A DNA stretch of 64,000 nucleotides from Achromobacter sp. Bel (GTDB lineage: Bacteria; Pseudomonadota; Gammaproteobacteria; Burkholderiales; Burkholderiaceae_B), in NCBI RefSeq assembly GCF_012928505.1, contig NZ_JABBJN010000010.1, forward strand, positions 1 to 64,000, written 5' to 3'. The notes under the pieces were generated by a model, which did not search any database, was not told the DNA's origin, and saw only the letters and a program-made list of their open reading frames with translations. This document shows positions 58,938-64,000 of the stretch, piece by piece. Each line of letters opens with the position of its first letter. Position 1 is the first letter of the stretch. The position numbers were made by a program, and so were the translations under genes.

Positions 58938-59711
58938 CTACCGCTGCGGCTGACGGCCTTGCGGGCACTTTTGCAGCCATTCGACCACGAACTCCCCGGA
59001 TTCGTGGATATGGGTACGCATGGCCGCGCGTGAGGCGGCGGCGTCGCGCGATGTCAGCGCCTCGACGATGGCCGCATGGTGTTCGATGTTCTTCTTCATG
59101 CGGGTCTCGTACATGCCCAGCACGGTCATGTTGAGGAGGTTCCTGGTGTAGTCGGTGTGCAGATCCTTGATGATGCGTTCCAGCGACGGGTTGTCGGCGG
59201 CGCGGAAGATCAGGGCATGGAATTCTTGGTTCTTGAGGACCCAGTGCCGCATGGACGCGGCGGCGTGGCGCGGCGCGCCAGCGCCGCCCGCATTGACCTC
59301 GGCATACAGCGCGGAGACGGCCTGCGCGCATTCGGCGTGGGTGGCGTGCAGCCGTTGCAGGTCTACGTCGGAAATCCCGTGTGCCGCAAGCTCGGCGGCC
59401 ATTCCTTCCAGTTCGCCGCGCAGCCAGTAATTCGCGCTGATGTCCTTGACGGTTGGCGCGACCACCGTGGCGCCGTAGCGAAGCTGCTGCACGATCAGGC
59501 CCTTGATCTCCAACTGCCGCAATGCTTCGCGCACTGGCGTGCGGCTGACGTCGTATTCCTCGGCCAGGGTTTCCTGTCGCAGCTTCTGCCCGGGAGCATA
59601 AGCGCCATTGAAAATCTTTGCGGATATGGATTCCACAAGGTGCTGCAACAGCTCTTCTGCGGCGGGATATGCGCGTTCCATAGCCTGACTCCCCAATTCG
59701 GTAACGGTCAT
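58938..59711 (-). CDS. GntR-family regulator (FadR/FCD subfamily)
   Basis: 257 residues from ATG 59711, four bases after the preceding Bug gene's stop; a start at 59681 (MERAYP) is also possible. The winged helix is KIFNGAYAPGQKLRQETLAE, then YDVSRTPVREALRQLEIKGL. The FCD effector domain follows (NYWLRGELEGMAAELAAH, LKNQEFHALIFRAADN, IEHHAAIVEALTSRDAAASR), with the metal/ligand Asp/His set usual for carboxylate sensors. It forms an operon with the Bug gene and probably regulates the 59-63 kb module. Confidence 0.9.
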   Translation of the reverse strand: MTVTELGSQAMERAYPAAEELLQHLVESISAKIFNGAYAPGQKLRQETLAEEYDVSRTPVREALRQLEIKGLIVQQLRYGATVVAPTVKDISANYWLRGELEGMAAELAAHGISDVDLQRLHATHAECAQAVSALYAEVNAGGAGAPRHAAASMRHWVLKNQEFHALIFRAADNPSLERIIKDLHTDYTRNLLNMTVLGMYETRMKKNIEHHAAIVEALTSRDAAASRAAMRTHIHESGEFVVEWLQKCPQGRQPQR

Positions 59712-59715
59712 GCGG

Positions 59716-60693
59716 TTATTTTGCGGGCTCCCCGGAGAATACCCGCCGCCACTTTTTCTGCTCCATGCGCATGCGTTCCAGGAAGACCTGCGAATCCGAC
59801 GGCATGGGCTGGCTACCCTGCGCATACAGCTGTGCCATGCCTTGGCTCTTCGCTACGGCCTGCATGGCGCGCTCCAGCCTGTCGAGTATGTCCTGGGGCG
59901 TCGCGGCGGGTGCGACCAGCCCGGAAATCGAGCCTACATCGAACTCGATGCCCAAGCTTTCTCGGACGGCGGGAACGTCTGGCAGGTTCGGCACCCTTTG
60001 ATCCGACGTCACGCCTAACGCCCGCATCTTTCCGGACTGGATGAACGGCCCGACGACCACGGTCTCCACCGCGGTCACGTCGACCACGCCGGACAGCAGG
60101 GCGGTGGCGGCTTCGGCACCGCTTTTGTAGGGCACGTGCATCAGGGCGGCACCGGTTTGATGCTGCATCAGGGCGAAAACCTGGTGTATCGAAGTACCCT
60201 GGCCAGAACTGGCGAAAGAAACAGCGTTGGGGTTGCTGCGGGCTCGCGCGATCAACGCGGGAAAATCCTGGATCTGCGAGTTTTCCGGCACCACCAGGGC
60301 CAGAGGCGTGTTGGCGATCATCGAGATGTAGGCAAAGTCCTTGAGCGCGTCGTAGTTCAGCTGCTTGTGGATGAGCGGATTGACGGCGACGATGCCATTG
60401 GTGATCACCATCAGCGTGTAGCCATCCGGCTTTGCCCGAGCCACGATGTCCGCGGCGATGTTGCCGCCGGCGCCGGGTTTGTTCTCCACGACCACGGGCT
60501 TACCCAGCTCGGCTTGCAGCTGTTTGGCCACCGTGCGGGCAGTAAGGTCGGTGATTCCGCCCGCGCCGAAGGGCACGACCAGTGTGATGGGCCGGTCCGG
60601 CCAGGCGGTGGCGGCCAGGGCCGGAGCGGATGGCGTGAAGGACAGCGAAAGCGTCAAGGACGCGAGGCCGGTGCGCAGTTTCGGGGCGTGCAT
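59716..60693 (-). CDS. Bug-family substrate-binding protein
   Basis: 325 residues. The signal peptide ends near PALAATAWPD (about 29). Landmarks are LVVPFGAGGITDLTARTVAK, VENKPGAGGNIAADIVARA, HVPYKSGAEAATALLSGVVD and NLPDVPAVRESLGIEFDVGS. Its pocket sequence (PFGAGGITD, PYKSGAE) is much closer to the Bug protein at 62264-63229 than to those at 51.6-53.6 kb, suggesting related ligands. Preceded by the cupin gene and followed directly by the GntR gene on the same strand. Confidence 0.92.
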   Translation of the reverse strand: MHAPKLRTGLASLTLSLSFTPSAPALAATAWPDRPITLVVPFGAGGITDLTARTVAKQLQAELGKPVVVENKPGAGGNIAADIVARAKPDGYTLMVITNGIVAVNPLIHKQLNYDALKDFAYISMIANTPLALVVPENSQIQDFPALIARARSNPNAVSFASSGQGTSIHQVFALMQHQTGAALMHVPYKSGAEAATALLSGVVDVTAVETVVVGPFIQSGKMRALGVTSDQRVPNLPDVPAVRESLGIEFDVGSISGLVAPAATPQDILDRLERAMQAVAKSQGMAQLYAQGSQPMPSDSQVFLERMRMEQKKWRRVFSGEPAK

Positions 60694-60765
60694 GGTGTTT
60701 GTCTCCTGGGAATTTTCTAGTTTTAGGCGGACGGCCTGTCGGGGCCGCCCGTCGGCCTGCGGCTA

Positions 60766-61212
60766 TCAGCGTTCGAGATCCTGCTCGGTGATTTCCGGCA
60801 CCTCGCCCTTGATGTTCATGCGGCCTTCGTAGACCGGCCGGCCGCCGGTCGTGGGGCCCTGGTACTGCACGAAGAACAAGGTGCCGCCCGTCTCGGTGCT
60901 GAGCGCTTCCTCGATGTGCGGATCCGGATGGAAGACGACGGTACCGGGGCCGTACTGTTTGCCCCCCATGTTGAATTCCCCCTCGATGACGTACCAAACC
61001 TGGGCGAAGTCGTGCTTGTGGAGGCGGAATCCCGCGCCAGGTTCATAGCGCAAAAAGCCGGCATTGGGTTCGGTGGGGCGCTCTTCCCGCGTGTGGAAGA
61101 GGAACTTTGTCTTGTTCTTGAATCTGCCCATTTCCCATTTCATGTCTTCCGACCTGCGGTATTCAGGCATGTGATGGGTGTGCGCGTGGTCGAGAACGTC
61201 GTTGCCGCTCAT
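60766..61212 (-). CDS. Cupin-domain protein
   Basis: 148 residues from ATG 61212 (AAGGAG seven bases upstream). A single cupin barrel has motif 1 GFRLHKHDFAQVWYVIEGEF (near 69-88) and motif 2 GPGTVVFHPDPHIEEALSTE. Several His and Glu residues could bind a metal. It may be a small isomerase, decarboxylase or sensor; the function is not identifiable. The N-terminal DHAHTHHMPEY is also His-rich. First gene of the minus-strand part of the module, divergent from the DapA-like gene. Confidence 0.82.
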   Translation of the reverse strand: MSGNDVLDHAHTHHMPEYRRSEDMKWEMGRFKNKTKFLFHTREERPTEPNAGFLRYEPGAGFRLHKHDFAQVWYVIEGEFNMGGKQYGPGTVVFHPDPHIEEALSTETGGTLFFVQYQGPTTGGRPVYEGRMNIKGEVPEITEQDLER

Positions 61213-61385
61213 GGCTTGCTCCTTGGTGAATTGGCGAGGAAAGTCTATAGACCTTGCGCAGGAATTACTGGATACAAGATTTGCCATTGGCGGTTCGGGC
61301 GGGAGATATCAGGCACCCAGGAAATAGGTATTGGACCGGCTTGTGCGGCCTCCCTAGACTGCAAGTCGACAGGGAGAATCGAGCT

Positions 61386-62267
61386 ATGCACTTGAAGGGA
61401 ATCATTGGATATCTGCTTACGCCTTGCGACCACGGCGGTCGGATAGACCATGCGCTATTGGAGGCACACGTCGAGCGGCTGATCGGCGAAGGCGTGCACG
61501 CCCTGGCGCCGTTGGGCAGTGTGGGCTGCCTGCCGTACTTGGGCGATGGCGAACGCGAAGCTGTCATCGACACCGTCATCGGCGCGGCGCAGGGACGGGT
61601 GCCAGTGCTTGCGGGCGTGTCCAGCCTCAGCACGGCCAGCACCGTGCGCCACGCGCGCTATGCCGAGCGCGCGGGCGCGGCCGCCTTGCAGATCTTGCCC
61701 AGCACCTACTGGAAACTGACCCAGGATGAGATCCATGCCTACTACCGCGAGGTCTGCGAGTCAGTATCCACGCCGGTGATGATTTACAACAACCCCTTCA
61801 CTACGGGCATGGACCTGTCTGTCGAGTTCCTGGCACGGCTGGCCGAGCTGCCCAATGTCACCATGGTCAAGGAAAGCAGCCCCGATCCGACAAAGATCGC
61901 GAGGTTGCGCGCGGTCTGTCCGGCAAAGACGGCCGTGTATATCGGCCTGAACTGCATGGCGCGAACGGGATTCGCGGAAGGCGCGGCGGGCTGGTGCACC
62001 GCATCGGCCAACGTCAGCGCGTCGTACGCCCTGAATCTCTACCGCTGCGCGATGGCCGGCGACGCGCGCGGCGCGGACGAGTGGTTCGCCCGGCAGATCG
62101 ACCTGTTGAACTTCCTTATGGACCATGGATTACCAAGGACCGTCGCTGCGGGCCTGCAATTTCGTGGCTTCGACCCCGGCCGGCTGCGCGCGCCGCTGTC
62201 ACCTCTGACTGCGGACCAGGAACAACGACTTCTTGAAATCCTCGGAAAAATGGAGCTAGTCAAATGA
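61386..62267 (+). CDS. DapA-like (N-acetylneuraminate lyase/DHDPS family) aldolase
   Basis: 293 residues from ATG 61386 (AGGGAGA upstream). Class I pyruvate-type aldolase fold: substrate loop PLGSVGCLPYLGDGEREAVI in place of the usual G(T)TGE, then Tyr in IYNNPF (near 135) and the Schiff-base Lys in VTMVKESSPDP (near 163). Housekeeping DHDPS is unlikely because the G-T-T-G-E motif is altered and the gene sits beside Bug genes. It is a better candidate for a catabolic 2-oxoacid aldolase/dehydratase. Its stop overlaps the next Bug start by four bases (ATGA). Confidence 0.88.
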   Translation: MHLKGIIGYLLTPCDHGGRIDHALLEAHVERLIGEGVHALAPLGSVGCLPYLGDGEREAVIDTVIGAAQGRVPVLAGVSSLSTASTVRHARYAERAGAAALQILPSTYWKLTQDEIHAYYREVCESVSTPVMIYNNPFTTGMDLSVEFLARLAELPNVTMVKESSPDPTKIARLRAVCPAKTAVYIGLNCMARTGFAEGAAGWCTASANVSASYALNLYRCAMAGDARGADEWFARQIDLLNFLMDHGLPRTVAAGLQFRGFDPGRLRAPLSPLTADQEQRLLEILGKMELVK

Positions 62268-63229
62268 ACAAGGGATTGCGCCGCTGGACGGCAGCTTTGT
62301 TGGGTATGGTGATTCCGGCCGCGGCGGCCTGGGCGGGTCCTTATCCCGATCAGCCCATCCGCCTGATCGTGCCCTTTGGCGCGGGCGGCGTGACGGATAC
62401 GACGGCGCGTGTGTTCGCCGAGGGCCTGACGCGCGAACTGGGCCAGCCCGTCGTGGTGGAGAACCGTGGCGGGGCGGGGGGTTCCATTGCGGCAGGCGCA
62501 GTGGCCAAGTCGCCGACCGACGGCTACACGCTGCTGGTGATCACCAACGGCATGGTCGCCGTCAATCCGCTGATCTACAAGAAGCTGCCTTACGACCCGA
62601 ACAAGGACTTCACCTACGTTGCCATGCTGGCCAATACGCCTACCGTGCTGGCCGTGGGCGCGGACAGCCCGTACCTGTCGCTGCCGGAGGTCATCAAGGT
62701 GGCCTCGGCGCAGACAGACAAGATCGCGTTTTCCACCGCGGGAGAAGGCTCTGACAACTATCAGGTGCTGGAGCTGCTGCAACAGGCCACCGGGGTAAAG
62801 ATGCTGCACGTGCCCTACAAGAGCGGTTCGGAGTCCATGACGGCGGTAATGAGCCGTAACACGGACATGACAGCGGTTTCGGCCGTCACCGCCGTGGGAT
62901 TCATCGAGGCGAGGCAGATCCGTCCATTTGCCGTGACCTCGTCGCGGCGCCTGCCCAATCTGCCTGATATTCCCACGGTGAAGGAAGTGTTGGGCAAGGA
63001 CGTGGAGGGCGGGTCGCTGTCTGGCATTGCCGTGCCCAAGGGCACGCCTGCCGATGTCGTCGCGCGCCTGAACACGGCGATTGCCGCGGTTGCCAAGAGC
63101 GCCTCGGTGCAGGACAAGATCTATGCGCGCGGCAGTGAGCCTGTGGACGGAACGCAGGAAGCGTTTGAACGGAAGGTTCTCGCCGAACAGAAGAAATGGG
63201 CGGGCATCCTGTCCCGCCCGGCGCAGTAA
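62264..63229 (+). CDS. Bug-family substrate-binding protein
   Basis: 321 residues, translationally coupled to the aldolase gene. The signal peptide ends near AAAWAGPYPD (about 23). Landmarks are LIVPFGAGGVTDTTARVFAE, VENRGGAGGSIAAGAVAKS, HVPYKSGSESMTAVMSRNTD and NLPDIPTVKEVLGKDVEGGS. It closely resembles the Bug protein at 59716-60693, so the module probably has two receptors for similar molecules. The coupling makes a 2-oxo or hydroxy acid that the aldolase can cleave the most plausible ligand. Confidence 0.92.
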   Translation: MNKGLRRWTAALLGMVIPAAAAWAGPYPDQPIRLIVPFGAGGVTDTTARVFAEGLTRELGQPVVVENRGGAGGSIAAGAVAKSPTDGYTLLVITNGMVAVNPLIYKKLPYDPNKDFTYVAMLANTPTVLAVGADSPYLSLPEVIKVASAQTDKIAFSTAGEGSDNYQVLELLQQATGVKMLHVPYKSGSESMTAVMSRNTDMTAVSAVTAVGFIEARQIRPFAVTSSRRLPNLPDIPTVKEVLGKDVEGGSLSGIAVPKGTPADVVARLNTAIAAVAKSASVQDKIYARGSEPVDGTQEAFERKVLAEQKKWAGILSRPAQ

Positions 63230-63239
63230 TTTCCCGGTG

Positions 63240-64000
63240 TTATGCGGCTTGCGGACCTAGCAGCTCGCGCGCCAAGTCGATGAACCAGTGGACGGCGGGG
63301 TTCATCGACTCGGCCGGCGCCGCCAGCGCCATGGCGTAGGTCACCGGCGCGTTCGATTCGTCGGCGAGGTCTACATAGGCCACGTTGTCGATGGCGATCC
63401 GACGCAGCGCCGCCGGGACGATGGCGACGCCCAGTCCGGCCGCGATGAGCGGCAGGCTGATGAGGGCGTGGGATGATTCCTGCAAGACCCGTGGATGGAA
63501 CCCGGCGCGCTGGCACGCCGCGACGATTTCACCTGCGAAGCCGGGGCTGTCGGAATGCGCGAGCGTTACCAGTGTTTCGTCCATCAGGTCCGACAGCCTG
63601 ACCCGCTTCATGCCGGCCACGTGATGGCCAGCCGGTACGGCCAGCACCAGCCTCTCCCGCTGCAGGGCGGTGATCGCGATACCCGGCACGCCGGACGCAG
63701 GCGGCACCAAGAACGCCGCGTCCAGTTCGCCGCGCTGAAGCCCCGCCAGAATGCTGACGGTGCTGCCGCTGCTCAGGCGCAGGCGGATATGGGGAAAGCG
63801 TTGAGTGAATTCCGGGAGAATGCGCGGCAGCAGGTGAAGGGCAGCGCTGGGCACGGCGCATACCCGCAGGGCGCCCATGCGTCCCTCGGCTGCATCGCGC
63901 GCGGCTTGCAACGCGGCATCGGCGCCCTCCAGCAGCCGCTTTGCTTCGCGCAGGAAGGCGCCGCCGGCGACGGTAAGGCGCACGCCCAGGCGATCCCGCT
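63240..64000 (-). CDS. LysR-family regulator (5' end beyond window)
   Basis: The last ~253 residues of a LysR protein, running off the right window edge before the HTH is complete. The visible part starts DRLGVRLTVAGGAFLREAKR, the end of the DNA-binding domain and linker, followed by the effector domain (MGALRVCAVPSAALHLLPRI, ELDAAFLVPPASGVPGIAIT, AAGLGVAIVPAALRRIAIDN). Convergent with the Bug gene by a 10-base gap. It may regulate this module or genes beyond the window. Confidence 0.85.
   Translation of the reverse strand, partial: RDRLGVRLTVAGGAFLREAKRLLEGADAALQAARDAAEGRMGALRVCAVPSAALHLLPRILPEFTQRFPHIRLRLSSGSTVSILAGLQRGELDAAFLVPPASGVPGIAITALQRERLVLAVPAGHHVAGMKRVRLSDLMDETLVTLAHSDSPGFAGEIVAACQRAGFHPRVLQESSHALISLPLIAAGLGVAIVPAALRRIAIDNVAYVDLADESNAPVTYAMALAAPAESMNPAVHWFIDLARELLGPQAA

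Noticed and set aside
1-64000. CRISPR arrays, rRNA genes, prophage structural genes or a replication origin
   Set aside because: No spaced direct-repeat array, rRNA-like segment, capsid/tail proteins or origin features were found on reading through the window.

Overview
The window reads as high-GC betaproteobacterial chromosome, most likely Alcaligenaceae (Achromobacter/Bordetella group). The grounds are five Bug-type (tripartite tricarboxylate transporter) binding proteins, GC-rich codon use, the metNIQ arrangement, a pertactin-style autotransporter, and many LysR/GntR/IclR/TetR regulators set beside CoA-dependent catabolic genes. This is inferred from family content; no database search was possible. 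Bases 1-15 match the 3' end of the Illumina TruSeq adapter, so base 16 is probably a contig edge.

Layout. 1-6.4 kb is core: the 3' part of mnmC, a GH31-like protein with an altered active site, and the methionine transporter metN-metI-metQ, ending at tRNA-Lys(UUU). 6.4-14.2 kb is a lower-GC accessory block inserted after that tRNA. It starts with a frameshifted integrase remnant, ends in IS3-family debris, and carries a five-gene operon (sulfatase, FMN alpha-hydroxyacid dehydrogenase, Bug protein, metallo-beta-lactamase-fold hydrolase, 4-hydroxyphenylpyruvate dioxygenase) with a divergent MarR regulator. 14.3-33.2 kb is mostly core: autotransporter, chemoreceptor, LysR, Fur-family regulator, AraC, alpha/beta hydrolase, YkgJ-type protein, DNA-3-methyladenine glycosylase I, LTA-synthase-like protein, AsmA, a TetR/diguanylate cyclase pair with a divergent SDR, then tRNA-Lys(CUU). 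33.3-43.9 kb is a mosaic: an IS3 scrap, NmrA-like protein, Tat-exported serine hydrolase, LysR, two lipoproteins, gene fragments, then a TetR-controlled redox cluster with duplication scars.

43.9-58.9 kb is a large beta-oxidation-like cluster. A minus-strand operon encodes SDR, MaoC hydratase, ADP-forming acyl-CoA synthetase, acyl-CoA dehydrogenase, IclR regulator, CaiB-type CoA-transferase and a crotonase. A divergent plus-strand operon encodes two Bug proteins, a double-hot-dog hydratase, AMP-forming acyl-CoA ligase, LCAD-like dehydrogenase, a thiolase-fold protein lacking the nucleophilic cysteine, and a DUF35 partner. Together they supply activation, dehydrogenation, hydration, oxidation and C-C cleavage of an unidentified carboxylic acid; the last pair resembles the Ltp2/DUF35 retro-aldolases of steroid side-chain breakdown. 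58.9-64 kb holds a smaller module: GntR, Bug, cupin, DapA-like aldolase, Bug, and a LysR gene cut by the window end.

The most interesting targets are the sulfatase-to-HPPD operon, the CoA cluster with its candidate aldolase, and several near-perfect operators in divergent promoters. No CRISPR array, rRNA or intact mobile element is visible.
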